Assembly: GCA_002328585.1 (NCBI GenBank) | Contig: DCUV01000032.1 | Location: 57,307-74,274, forward strand | Length of the DNA: 16,968 nucleotides | Reading direction: 5' to 3' | DNA from: Spirochaetia bacterium UBA2205 | Lineage (GTDB): Bacteria > Spirochaetota > UBA4802 > UB4802 | Part shown: positions 1 through 8,467 of the stretch, one piece after another | Layout of the letters: each line of letters starts with the position of its first letter | Position numbering within the stretch: position 1 is the first letter of the stretch | Notes under the pieces: model-generated | Database searches by the model: none | What the model saw: the letters and a program-made list of their open reading frames with translations, nothing else | What the model was told of the DNA's origin: nothing | Made by a program: the position numbers and the translations under genes

Positions 1-1937
1 ACAAAAAAGCAAAACAGTACCTGTGGCTTAGAAAAACATTTGTTATCCCTGACTCGTTTCAAAATAGGGACATAGCTTTTGTTTTAGGTAAAATATGGGA
101 TGTTGAGCAAACCTATTGTAATGGCATCAGGATTGGCTCCGCAGGCAGGGAGTATCCCAACTTCCACTCTGAATGGAATAATTTCAGATACTATTGTATC
201 CCTTCAACATTTATACGCTACAATCAGCCCAATACCATTGCCATACGAATTTTCAGCAATCAAAATGCAGAATATAATGGCACGCCACTTATCACTACAT
301 TGCATAATGCAAAAATTATCAATTTTTATCGTACACTCATTGCAGAAAATATTCCACTGTCAACAAGTGTTATGACATTCCTTCTGGGCATTATGGCACT
401 ATACTACTATTTCAGAAATAAGGATGCATTGATTATACAATTTGCTATTATCTCACTTTTGTGGTGTTTTAGCGCCATGCATTTTTATCTTCCCGATTAT
501 GGGATATTTGACTTCAATACTCAGGATAAGATATATTATGCATTAACTGCTGGGATTGCTGTTGCTGTATATATTTTTTTTGAAACGATAACTAAAAGCT
601 ACAATAAACTGCTCCGCATGGTCATAATCATACTGGCTGTATTTATGGCAATCCTAAGCCTATCAGCAACTGTCAATGATCCGGTTACGGGGTGGCGCTT
701 TCAGGTAATTGGCGGATTTGGATTGGTTATACAGATACTATGGGGATATCTTATCTTCAAAGGTATAAAGCAAAATCAAAAAGAGGCAAAAGTCCTTTGT
801 ATTCCCTATTTTTTTATGATGCTCTGTGTAGGACACGATTCACTGGCTGTTTCAGGTTTTATATACACAAACTTTTTCTGGATAAATTTAGGGTATCCCG
901 GGCTCATTCTTGGCATTGGTGCTATTGTATCGCAACGTACTGCGATAATTGCAGATGAACTTCTTAAATCAAAAGAATATATAGAAAATAAAAATAATGA
1001 GCTTATGCAGATCTTAAATAAGGTCAACGTATCCATCAAAGAACTGTATGATGTTGCCCAAAATGTCAGGGAATCAACAAAACTTTTAACAGGGAGTATG
1101 CACGAGCAAAATAGCGGTATTGAACAAACATCAGCGGCACTGGAAGAATTTTCATCAACTGTTGACCTTATTGCATCCAATGCATTGCATCAGGATACTA
1201 TCTTACAAAAAAACAGGGAGTTGCTCCTTGAGTATATCAAAGGTCTTGAACATATCACTGATGCTGCAAAAACTGCCGTTAAACTGAGCTACAAAAGCCA
1301 GGGGCAAACATCTGTTACAAAAGAGCATTTAGCTGATGCACTCAAAGGAATTGAAAAAATTAAAAACTACTCTGATAATATACGCCAGATAGCTGAAACC
1401 ATCAATGACATAGCCGAAAAGACAAATCTTTTATCATTGAATGCCTCAATAGAAGCAGCCCGTGCCGGTGAACATGGCAGAGGTTTTGCCGTTGTTGCCG
1501 ATGAAATAGGTAAATTAGCCGAAAGATCCATAGAGCAATCAAAAAGTATTCAAACAATTTTATCGCAAATACTTGCCGATATCGAAACCCAGACCCTTCT
1601 CATGGGAACAGTTGTCTACTCCAATGAAGATGTTGAGCGTTCTGTATATATGGTAAATCATGCTATCGATACCATCCTTGATATGTGCATTTCACAGGAA
1701 GAGCTTACTAAAACAATTGAAGAAAATATCAATACGGTATTGCAGGGTTCCACTGAAATCACTAACGCTACCAGTGAAGAAAAAGCAGCCATCAGTGAAA
1801 TTACAGCAACAATAAACCAGCTTATAACCATAACGAATACTGTATATGAAAATACAAAAATACTATCAGAAACATTATCAAAGATCACCATGCAAATTGA
1901 TTTATTGCAATCTATTGCTGAAATTCAATTTAAATAA
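1..1937 (+). CDS. Methyl-accepting chemotaxis protein with 7TMR-DISM sensor (5' end outside window)
   Basis: The frame is open from the left edge (first full codon at position 3) to TAA at 1935-1937, giving 644 visible residues; the true start lies outside the window. Visible residues 1-105 look like the C-terminal part of a periplasmic jelly-roll domain of the 7TMR-DISM type (LWLRKTF near the edge, then a DVEQTYCNGIRIG stretch resembling galactose-binding-like folds). Residues about 123-312 contain several closely spaced hydrophobic segments, expected to be seven membrane helices. Residues about 340-640 are a long coiled-coil MCP signalling domain; the conserved hairpin tip (TNLLSLNASIEAARAGE, then GRGFAVVADEI) is at about nt 1425-1515. 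No HAMP domain and no C-terminal CheR-binding pentapeptide are apparent. By family, it should signal to CheA/CheW in response to a periplasmic ligand, possibly carbohydrate-like. No convincing terminator follows. Confidence 0.9.
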   Translation, partial: KKAKQYLWLRKTFVIPDSFQNRDIAFVLGKIWDVEQTYCNGIRIGSAGREYPNFHSEWNNFRYYCIPSTFIRYNQPNTIAIRIFSNQNAEYNGTPLITTLHNAKIINFYRTLIAENIPLSTSVMTFLLGIMALYYYFRNKDALIIQFAIISLLWCFSAMHFYLPDYGIFDFNTQDKIYYALTAGIAVAVYIFFETITKSYNKLLRMVIIILAVFMAILSLSATVNDPVTGWRFQVIGGFGLVIQILWGYLIFKGIKQNQKEAKVLCIPYFFMMLCVGHDSLAVSGFIYTNFFWINLGYPGLILGIGAIVSQRTAIIADELLKSKEYIENKNNELMQILNKVNVSIKELYDVAQNVRESTKLLTGSMHEQNSGIEQTSAALEEFSSTVDLIASNALHQDTILQKNRELLLEYIKGLEHITDAAKTAVKLSYKSQGQTSVTKEHLADALKGIEKIKNYSDNIRQIAETINDIAEKTNLLSLNASIEAARAGEHGRGFAVVADEIGKLAERSIEQSKSIQTILSQILADIETQTLLMGTVVYSNEDVERSVYMVNHAIDTILDMCISQEELTKTIEENINTVLQGSTEITNATSEEKAAISEITATINQLITITNTVYENTKILSETLSKITMQIDLLQSIAEIQFK

Positions 1938-1991
1938 CTATTTATGCAAACTGTTTTTATTTAAAACCTCATGTACCAATTTTAAAAATAT

Positions 1992-2019
1992 TTTGACTTT
2001 TATATTTTAGTGCTATACA
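1992..2019 (+). promoter_or_regulatory. Candidate sigma70-type promoter for the C69 peptidase gene
   Basis: A TTGACT hexamer (1993-1998, or TTTGAC at 1992-1997) is followed after 15-16 nt by TGC-TATACA (2011-2019), an extended -10-like element. It lies 30 nt upstream of the start codon in the 112-nt spacer after the chemoreceptor gene. A good SD (GAAAGGAG, 2036-2043) sits 6 nt before the ATG. Seen by eye only; the spacing is slightly short for a classical promoter. Confidence 0.4.
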
Positions 2020-2049
2020 GTGTTACTTATAGATTGAAAGGAGATTGTT

Positions 2050-3381
2050 ATGTGTGACACCATTGTTGCAACGCAAAAAGCAACTGCTGACGGCAGTGTA
2101 ATCCTTGCCAAGAACAGCGATCGCGAAGCCAATGAAGCTCAGTTATTAAAATATATTGCAAAACGTTCATGGGGCAATGATACAACTGTTCAATGTACCT
2201 ATGCCACCATACCTCAGGTTAAGGAAACCAATGAAATTTTTATTTCAAAGCCATTCTGGATGTGGGGTTGCGAGATGGGAGCAAATACTCACGGATTGGC
2301 CATTGGGAATGAAGCGGTATTTACAAAAGAACCATATGAAAAAAAAGGATTGCTGGGTATGGATCTTATCAGGCTTTCACTGGAGCGTTGCAAAAATGCC
2401 TATGATGCACTAATGTTAACCACTGAACTCATTGAACAATATGGACAGGGCGGCAATGCAGGCATGGCTCACAAACTGTTTTACCATAATTCTTTTATTT
2501 TTGCCGATAGTTCCTGTGCATACGTTCTTGAGACTGCAAATAGGCACTGGGTGGCAATCAAGGTTGACGGTATACGCAGCATTTCGAATGGATTAACTAT
2601 TGAGGAAGAATTTACCTTTGCATCAAAAGGTATAGAAGACTATGCATTGAAAAAGGGGTATTTAAAAAAAGGTGATATTTTTAATTTTAAGAAATGTTTC
2701 AGTGACACATTGTATACCTACTTTTCACGTTGCGCTGACAGACAATTAAGGACTACAGCATGTGCCAGTAAGAATAGCGGTACAATTACACCTCAAAGTA
2801 TGTTTGCATTGCTCAGGGATCATGGGAACGATGATATGCAACTTCCTCCAGATAAAACTTCAATGGGTTCTGTATGTATGCATGCTTCTCTTCTGCCAAC
2901 GCGCCCAAGTCAGTCGGTTGCTGCATTTGTTGCACATCTCAGGGACAATATCCCCGCTTTTTGGGCAACCGGTTCATCAGGAACATGCACCAGTGTCTTT
3001 ATGCCATTTTATCTTATTGGCAAAGATATCGATTATTTCCCTGCAAAAGAAACAAGCACCTATTCACCCGAAAGTTACTGGTGGATACATGAAAAAATAC
3101 ACCGCTATGCAATTTTTAAATGGGATTACTTTCAAAAAACTATCGCACCATCAATAATATCTATTGAAAATGAATTCATGATGAAAGAAAATGAGTTGTT
3201 TAAAAAGAAGAATACTGCCACTCAGAAATATTTTGATTTTTCAAAGTTGTGTGTCGAGAAAGTTTTAATGCTCAATGAAAAATGGGAAAAAGAGTTAAAA
3301 AGTGCACCCTATTCAAATACAAAATTGTCGTTTACATTGTTCTGGAATTCGCAAACAAAAAAGGCAATGATCCCATTATGA
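2050..3381 (+). CDS. C69-family (secernin/dipeptidase-like) Ntn hydrolase
   Basis: A 443-aa protein beginning MCDTIVATQKATADGSVI and followed by AKNSDREANEAQ. This N-terminus is the hallmark of peptidase family C69 (PepD dipeptidases and secernins): after Met removal, Cys2 becomes the N-terminal nucleophile, and the NSDR motif is part of the Ntn active site. Further family-like segments are SMGSVCMHAS (about residues 274-283) and GSSGTCTSVFMPFYLIG (about 312-328). The length is close to secernins, a little over 400 aa. No signal peptide is present and a processed Cys2 implies a cytosolic enzyme, probably cleaving dipeptides or related amide bonds; the substrate is unknown. The start is fixed by the Cys2 requirement and by the SD GAAAGGAG 6 nt upstream. 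It appears monocistronic and converges with the MBL gene, with only 3 nt between the stop codons. Confidence 0.88.
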   Translation: MCDTIVATQKATADGSVILAKNSDREANEAQLLKYIAKRSWGNDTTVQCTYATIPQVKETNEIFISKPFWMWGCEMGANTHGLAIGNEAVFTKEPYEKKGLLGMDLIRLSLERCKNAYDALMLTTELIEQYGQGGNAGMAHKLFYHNSFIFADSSCAYVLETANRHWVAIKVDGIRSISNGLTIEEEFTFASKGIEDYALKKGYLKKGDIFNFKKCFSDTLYTYFSRCADRQLRTTACASKNSGTITPQSMFALLRDHGNDDMQLPPDKTSMGSVCMHASLLPTRPSQSVAAFVAHLRDNIPAFWATGSSGTCTSVFMPFYLIGKDIDYFPAKETSTYSPESYWWIHEKIHRYAIFKWDYFQKTIAPSIISIENEFMMKENELFKKKNTATQKYFDFSKLCVEKVLMLNEKWEKELKSAPYSNTKLSFTLFWNSQTKKAMIPL

Positions 3382-3384
3382 TAG

Positions 3385-4050
3385 CTATAACATCGGGAAT
3401 ATATATTTTTCTATCAATTCAAAATTCTTTTTAATATTGTTTTTCCCCACGACAATATCCATGTGTCCCGGTAACAGGTATTCAACATCAAGCTCTTTCA
3501 TGCGCTGTATGCTTTCTTTGAGCAATGTGCCATCCCCACCGGGGAAATCAGTTCTTCCTACACTTTCCTTAAATATCAAGTCGCCACAAACAAGCACCTT
3601 CTTAGAAGTCCAGTATAAACACATTGAACCAGGCGAATGTCCCGGTGTTTTATAAACCTGTAATACCTCATTGCCAATCTTCCACTGCCCCTCTTCCAGC
3701 ACAATATCAAAGGTAAACTGAGGAAACTGCATCCCGAACATTGCAAAGAATTGAGGACCAACCTCATGTAAAAAAGCTATCTCATCCTTATGCATAACAA
3801 CTTGAGGGCCCTTTCCCATGAACATCGCACATCCTTCAAAGTGATCCGGATGTGAATGCGTAGCTACAACATAATCAATTGCTTTAGTATCAATGCCGTC
3901 TTTCTGCATATCGGCAAAATGCATATCAACATATTTTGCCAGCCCGGGGTCAATCAGCATATTAAGAGGTTCGCCTAGATAAAATGTATTGCAGTTATTT
4001 TCAAAAACACCACGCCAGATATATCCAAATACACCATCGCATATTTTCAT
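3385..4050 (-). CDS. MBL-fold metallo-hydrolase (glyoxalase II-like)
   Basis: A 221-aa metallo-beta-lactamase fold protein. The dinuclear metal site is complete: HSHPDH at residues 65-70 (HxHxDH), His138 in TPGHSPGS, Asp157 in CGDLIF and His196 in LPGHMD. The segment SVGRTDFPGGD (163-173) is typical of hydroxyacylglutathione hydrolase-like and YcbL-type enzymes. A thioester hydrolase role is therefore plausible, but the exact substrate is not defined by sequence, and the glutathione-binding C-terminal domain of true GloB is missing. No signal peptide is seen, so it is probably cytosolic. It is the last gene of the bactofilin-M23-glyS operon, starting 3 nt after the glyS stop; its SD (AGGAGT, 4056-4061 read on the minus strand) overlaps the glyS stop region, so translational coupling is likely. 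Confidence 0.88.
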   Translation of the reverse strand: MKICDGVFGYIWRGVFENNCNTFYLGEPLNMLIDPGLAKYVDMHFADMQKDGIDTKAIDYVVATHSHPDHFEGCAMFMGKGPQVVMHKDEIAFLHEVGPQFFAMFGMQFPQFTFDIVLEEGQWKIGNEVLQVYKTPGHSPGSMCLYWTSKKVLVCGDLIFKESVGRTDFPGGDGTLLKESIQRMKELDVEYLLPGHMDIVVGKNNIKKNFELIEKYIFPML

Positions 4051-4053
4051 ATT

Positions 4054-6126
4054 CTACTCCTGAATCTGAGAAAAATCAATGAAAGCCGTAAACAATGTAA
4101 GTATTGACTGTAACATTCCCAGCCTGGTATCGCGGACAACAGGATCATTATCCATAACCATAACCTTATCAAAATAGGTGTCAATAGCCTCTTTTCCTTC
4201 TATGAGTAGCAAAAATAGGTCTTTGTACTTATTTTGTGCTATGTATTCTTGTATGCTATCCTCTTTTTCTTTAAAAAACGTATATAAATTCTTTTCTTCA
4301 TCAATGACAAGCGCCTCAGGATTAAATGAAAATGTGTATCCAGGGTTCTTTTTTAAAAATGCATTGACAATATTAAACATACGTTTAAATGCTATGAGAA
4401 GATCCCCAAACCGTTTATCCCTTCTGAATTCATGTATGCTCTGTGCTCTCAGATATAGCTCATAGTAATCATAACATCCTACTGCCAAACAGGCATTGAC
4501 CTCATCAAAGGCAAAACCCTTTTCATATAAAAATGTTTTTGCCCTTCCATTAATAAAATCAAGAATCGCATCAACCAATGTACCCCCATTATTATATTGT
4601 GGGGCTATTATTTTACAAACATTTGCAAGATCCAGATGGATAGCATTTCCAACAACCACGTCAACAATTGCTGCTGACTGACGTCGCAGCGCATAAGGAT
4701 CTGCAGAGCCTTTCGGTATATTACCAACAGAAAATGAACCAAAAATATTATCAATTTTTTCAGCTAATGATACAACAATACTCACTATACTTGAGGGTAG
4801 TATATCACCCTGAAATCGTGGCCTGTATTGGAAATCAATAGCATCGGCAACCTCACTATCCTCGCCATCAAGAAGCGCATAAATTTTACCAATTTGCCCC
4901 TGTAATGAAGTAAACTCAAACACAAGAGACGTTGTGAGGTCGGTCTTTGCCAATAGCACAGCACGATCTATCTTTTTTATAGTAGCCTCATCGCAGGATA
5001 GTTGTTGAGCTATAACCTCAGCTATCTTCCGCATCCTTACTACTTTATCATAGATAGAGCCAAGCTCTTTATGGAAAAGGATATTCTTTAACATATCCAC
5101 TCGCCCAGCTAATGGTATCTTTCTATCCTCATCAAAGAAAAATTGTGCATCCGTGAATCGTGCCCTGATGACACGCTGATTCCCTTTCACAATATGCTCT
5201 GTTGGCGGATTATTTGAAACAACTAAAAATTTTGGCAGTAGTTTGCCATTGTCATCACGAATGGCAAAATACTTCTGGTGCTCTTTCATCTCAGTAATAA
5301 GGACTATATCAGGAATAGTTAAGAACGACTCATCAAAATTACAGATGACTACATACGGGCTTTCTGTTAAAAAGGTAACAGTGTTCAGGAGTTCTTCATC
5401 TTCCACAAGTTTGCCCTGCAAGGTTTTAGCAGCACTATACAATTGTTGTTTAATACTCTCTTTCCGCTTATTGTGATCAACTATCACCCCATGTTTTTCT
5501 AAAACTTCACTATACTCATTGCAATGTTGCAGAGGAATCATGCGATTGTTCTGGATATAATGCCCCCTGACTTTATTATCAAACCGTATCCCATCAATCG
5601 TATGCATTACAACCGCATCATTAAAGAGTACACAGATATAATCAATAGGTCGTGGAAAACTAATACGTTTAACATTCCAGCGCATGCGTTTGGGAAAATT
5701 AACCTGCGCAATGATTTGCTCAATCATCTCAGGAATAATTGCTGTTACCGGCTTTGCTTCTAACGTGCGTCTGGCATAGATATACTCACCCTTATTTGTA
5801 TTCTGAATAAATGTATCTTCCAATTTGATTTTGTTCCCTTCTAAAAACCCCATAAATGCCTTTGTGGGATTTCCCTCTGCATCATAAGCAGCCTTAACCG
5901 ATGGACCTTTTAATTCTTCATAATCTTCTGACTGCTTATCAGTCATATCACTGACACATACTGCAATACGCCGTGGCGTTGCATAAACCGTACATGTTCC
6001 AAACGCAATCCTCTGTGTTTTCAAACCTTCACTCATAAGTGAGGCTATTTGCTGTATAGCAGGAGGAATATATCCTGCTGGTATCTCTTCAGTTCCAATC
6101 TCGCAAACAAAGTTAATCCTCTCCAT
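4054..6126 (-). CDS. glyS: Glycine--tRNA ligase beta subunit
   Basis: A 690-aa protein, essentially the length of E. coli GlyS. It opens with the family signature EIGTEEIPAGYI. Other recognisable blocks are TEMKEHQKYFAIRD, KTDLTTSLVFEFTSLQGQIG with LLDGEDSEVADAI (HD-like core), QYRPRFQGD, and AEKIDNIFGSFSVGNIPKGS before DPYALRRQS. The last roughly 110 residues correspond to the DALR-type anticodon-binding domain. With the alpha subunit GlyQ it forms the heterotetramer that charges tRNA-Gly. Normally glyQ and glyS are adjacent, but neither neighbour here is glyQ. Its start is 11 nt downstream of the M23 peptidase stop; TAGGAT (overlapping that stop codon) or AAAAGG closer to the ATG serves as a weak SD. 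The gene seems intact. Confidence 0.97.
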   Translation of the reverse strand: MERINFVCEIGTEEIPAGYIPPAIQQIASLMSEGLKTQRIAFGTCTVYATPRRIAVCVSDMTDKQSEDYEELKGPSVKAAYDAEGNPTKAFMGFLEGNKIKLEDTFIQNTNKGEYIYARRTLEAKPVTAIIPEMIEQIIAQVNFPKRMRWNVKRISFPRPIDYICVLFNDAVVMHTIDGIRFDNKVRGHYIQNNRMIPLQHCNEYSEVLEKHGVIVDHNKRKESIKQQLYSAAKTLQGKLVEDEELLNTVTFLTESPYVVICNFDESFLTIPDIVLITEMKEHQKYFAIRDDNGKLLPKFLVVSNNPPTEHIVKGNQRVIRARFTDAQFFFDEDRKIPLAGRVDMLKNILFHKELGSIYDKVVRMRKIAEVIAQQLSCDEATIKKIDRAVLLAKTDLTTSLVFEFTSLQGQIGKIYALLDGEDSEVADAIDFQYRPRFQGDILPSSIVSIVVSLAEKIDNIFGSFSVGNIPKGSADPYALRRQSAAIVDVVVGNAIHLDLANVCKIIAPQYNNGGTLVDAILDFINGRAKTFLYEKGFAFDEVNACLAVGCYDYYELYLRAQSIHEFRRDKRFGDLLIAFKRMFNIVNAFLKKNPGYTFSFNPEALVIDEEKNLYTFFKEKEDSIQEYIAQNKYKDLFLLLIEGKEAIDTYFDKVMVMDNDPVVRDTRLGMLQSILTLFTAFIDFSQIQE

Positions 6127-6137
6127 ATCCTTTTATC

Positions 6138-7148
6138 CTACTTCCGTTTCTTTTTTAATTCCGTATAAGGATTTACATGCTGACCTTTCTTGATAATTTC
6201 AAAGTGCAAATGAGGACCGGTTGAATTGCCGGTATTGCCGCTTTTTGCAATAATCTGCCCCTGCTTTACATATTGACCTTCTTTCACAATTATTTTAGAC
6301 AGATGCCCATACAATGTTCTATCGCCCCCGGGATGGGTTACTACAACCACCTTGCCATATCCTCCCAACCAGCCTGCATAGCTTATCCGCCCATATTTGC
6401 TTGCACGCACCCATTCATAATCAGCTCTGACATCAATACCCTGATGGAACTGTCTATCACCATACAGCGGATCTTTACGCCATCCATAGCCGCTGGTAAT
6501 ATATCTATTGTTTACAGGCCATAAAAATCCCTTGAAAATATCAAGCGGCTTAGCATCAGGAATAAAGATATGCTGCCCAACATTGATAAAATCAGGATTA
6601 GTTATTACATTCTCAGCAATTATTTTTTGTATCCCCACATTGTATTTTCTGGCAAGAGAGGGAAGTGTTTGCCCATTTTGAACATTGACAACCAATCCAT
6701 CTTTATTGGGAATTGCCAAAACCTGCCCGGCATGAACAAGGTCATATGATTCCAGCTTATTACATCCGCAAATCGTATCCATTGAAACACCATACATTCC
6801 GGCAATCTCACTTAATGTTTCGCCCTGCTTTATAGTATGGTGTACAATCTTTAATATGGAACGCCCATGGGGCTCCTCAAATTCCTTATTGGCAATGGTC
6901 TTTTTCTTAATTTCATCATACCATGAAGCTTCCGAAAAAAATATATCATTAATACCAGCCGAAATAAAAAGCACTGCAAGGCACAAACAAACAGCAGCAA
7001 ATGCCATACCCGCTCTTTTGACATTTCGCCAGGAAATGCTTTTAATAAAAGTACTGTTTTTCCGTCTGTGGATAATAATTATCTCAGATGATAAAAGTGT
7101 TATGCTTATATCACCTACTATATAGTTATGTACATGCCATGATCTCAT
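6138..7148 (-). CDS. Membrane-anchored LysM / M23 peptidoglycan endopeptidase
   Basis: A 336-aa protein: a short basic cytosolic N-terminus, one membrane helix at about residues 48-66, LysM repeats at about 103-147 (IKQGETLSEIAGMYGVS) and 153-197 (VQNGQTLPSLARKYNVG), and a C-terminal M23 lysostaphin-like domain at about 208-330. The zinc and catalytic residues are all present: His235 and Asp239 (FHQGIDV), His282 (LYGHLS), and His313/His315 (GPHLHFE). It should therefore be an active DD- or cross-link endopeptidase facing the periplasm, unlike degenerate EnvC/NlpD-type activators. The gene lies 31 nt after bactofilin, a pairing reminiscent of CcmA/Csd-type cell-shape modules in which bactofilin scaffolds wall hydrolases. 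No clear SD precedes the ATG at 7148, so this start is less certain; the roughly 45 residues before the helix are unusual. Confidence 0.92.
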   Translation of the reverse strand: MRSWHVHNYIVGDISITLLSSEIIIIHRRKNSTFIKSISWRNVKRAGMAFAAVCLCLAVLFISAGINDIFFSEASWYDEIKKKTIANKEFEEPHGRSILKIVHHTIKQGETLSEIAGMYGVSMDTICGCNKLESYDLVHAGQVLAIPNKDGLVVNVQNGQTLPSLARKYNVGIQKIIAENVITNPDFINVGQHIFIPDAKPLDIFKGFLWPVNNRYITSGYGWRKDPLYGDRQFHQGIDVRADYEWVRASKYGRISYAGWLGGYGKVVVVTHPGGDRTLYGHLSKIIVKEGQYVKQGQIIAKSGNTGNSTGPHLHFEIIKKGQHVNPYTELKKKRK

Positions 7149-7179
7149 AGATTCATTATCGGCAATAAAGAATCATTCA

Positions 7180-7605
7180 TCATTTTTCGGAGCCCTTCTT
7201 ACTGAAAATTCCCGTAGCCTGCGGCGTTCCAGCATACGATTCTTCAATAAGCTTCTTCACATCTTTCTTCTGTCCCCCTGTTATGGTAACCACACCCTGA
7301 GAAACCACACCACGTTGGACAGTTAGTATTGGCGTTTCAATATCACCAAGCACTTTAGCTGTCTCCAGCAATTTAACCTCTTCATCAGCAACAATATTCC
7401 CAATGACAGTACCTGCAACAACAACATTTTTAGCATGTATATTCGTTTTAACCTTACCGGTTTCACCTACTACAAGCTCCTCATCGGTTTTAATCTCACC
7501 TTCAAATTTCCCGTCAATACGAAGCGAACCACTGATATAAAATTTACCTTCAAAAACCGAACCTTCACCAATAGTACTATTCAAGCTATCACTTTTACCA
7601 GCCAT
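7180..7605 (-). CDS. Bactofilin family cytoskeletal protein
   Basis: A 141-aa protein whose residues about 12-115 form the repetitive beta-helical bactofilin domain (GSVFEGKFYISGSLRIDGKF, followed by ELVVGETGKV, NVVVAGTVIGNI and AKVLGDIETP). Alternating hydrophobic/Gly spacing of about six residues per strand is visible throughout. Short polar tails flank the core, and there is no signal peptide or membrane helix. Bactofilins polymerise without nucleotide into filaments and often recruit peptidoglycan enzymes; the adjacent LysM/M23 gene fits that role. The start has a strong SD (AGAGGTGAT, 7612-7620 read on the minus strand) 6 nt upstream. It is the first gene of the four-gene minus-strand operon. 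Confidence 0.93.
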   Translation of the reverse strand: MAGKSDSLNSTIGEGSVFEGKFYISGSLRIDGKFEGEIKTDEELVVGETGKVKTNIHAKNVVVAGTVIGNIVADEEVKLLETAKVLGDIETPILTVQRGVVSQGVVTITGGQKKDVKKLIEESYAGTPQATGIFSKKGSEK

Positions 7606-7654
7606 ACGTTTATCACCTCTTGCTTATTAATTTCCTTATTACATTATTTTTTAG

Positions 7655-7683
7655 AATGTACATGTACTTTTGAATTATTGCAA
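7655..7683 (-). promoter_or_regulatory. Candidate promoter of the bactofilin operon overlapped by a 10-bp palindrome
   Basis: On the minus strand TTGCAA (7683-7678) is separated by 17 nt from TACATT (7660-7655), each matching 4 of 6 consensus bases. The perfect palindrome GTACATGTAC (7658-7667) covers part of the -10 element and could be an operator. In addition TTATTGCAA occurs twice in direct orientation (7675-7683 and 7702-7710). This is pattern recognition by eye and not a scored prediction. Confidence 0.3.
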
Positions 7684-7801
7684 TTTTATTTCAACTATTT
7701 TTTATTGCAAATCAATTATTCCTGTACTATTTTTAATAAAAGCAATACTATTTTGTGTGATAGTTACTGATAATTAATTACAACCTGATGATACAGAATA
7801 T

Positions 7802-8458
7802 ATGGATATATTACAAACACCCATCGTTGTCAATGAGATATTCTACTCCCTACAGGGTGAAACCACCCGTACTGGATTTCCATCACTGTTTATACGGCTG
7901 GCAGGCTGTAACCTCAATTGCAGGTGGTGCGACACTGCCTATGCAAGGACTGGTTGTACAATGACTATCGCCACCATTAAAAAAAAAATACAACAGTACC
8001 CATTAGCCAACCATATTACCATCACTGGTGGCGAACCCCTGATACAGCAGGGCACTATAGCGTTGCTGAATATTCTTTGCACACATAACTATCCTCTTCA
8101 GCTTGAAACCAATGGCAGTATTTCACTGGAAAAAGTACCGCAACCCGTACACAGGATAGTAGATGTTAAAACACCTTCAAGCGGCGAGGAAAAGTCATTT
8201 AACTTTACAAACCTGCAATTATTGCAACCACACGATGAAATAAAATTTGTGATAGCCGATGAAGTTGACTATAATTATGCTAAGGAATTTATCCAAAAAT
8301 ATTGTGCAACTATATGCTGTGTTATTAACTTTTCACCGGTAGCGTTATCCATGAAGCCGCAGACACTTGCGGAATATATTTTGCGTGACAGACTACCGGT
8401 ACGGCTTAATGTTCAGTTGCATAAAATGTTATGGCAACAAGAACCAAAAGATTTTTAG
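7802..8458 (+). CDS. queE: 7-carboxy-7-deazaguanine synthase (QueE)
   Basis: A 218-aa radical SAM enzyme. The N-terminal NEIFYSLQGE block and the cluster motif C36-NLN-C40-RW-C43 (CX3CX2C) bind the [4Fe-4S] cluster and SAM; TGGEPL (75-80) is the typical GGE SAM-contact motif. QueE rearranges 6-carboxytetrahydropterin to 7-carboxy-7-deazaguanine in the queuosine and deazapurine pathway. The length fits the family. The other queuosine genes (queD, queC, queF) are not in the window. No SD is evident before ATG 7802; an in-frame stop at 7775-7777 rules out a longer form, and the N-terminus aligns with typical QueE proteins, so the start is kept. I looked for a preQ1 riboswitch upstream and could not recognise one. 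It is followed after 9 nt by another radical SAM gene. Confidence 0.93.
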   Translation: MDILQTPIVVNEIFYSLQGETTRTGFPSLFIRLAGCNLNCRWCDTAYARTGCTMTIATIKKKIQQYPLANHITITGGEPLIQQGTIALLNILCTHNYPLQLETNGSISLEKVPQPVHRIVDVKTPSSGEEKSFNFTNLQLLQPHDEIKFVIADEVDYNYAKEFIQKYCATICCVINFSPVALSMKPQTLAEYILRDRLPVRLNVQLHKMLWQQEPKDF

Positions 8459-8467
8459 GAGTAAGTG

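Noticed and set aside
100..375. 91-codon plus-strand ORF at the left edge
   Set aside because: It lies in another frame of the chemoreceptor gene, whose own frame is open from the edge and gives a recognisable domain.
1953..1967. GTTTT/AAAAC mini-hairpin after the chemoreceptor
   Set aside because: Only five A/T-dominated pairs and no proper T-run; too weak to call a terminator.
7435..7770. 111-codon plus-strand ORF reaching into the queE upstream spacer
   Set aside because: Mostly antisense to bactofilin, then low-complexity A/T-rich residues; no plausible protein.
7606..7801. preQ1 riboswitch upstream of queE
   Set aside because: No C-rich loop or H-type pseudoknot pattern that I could recognise near the start codon.
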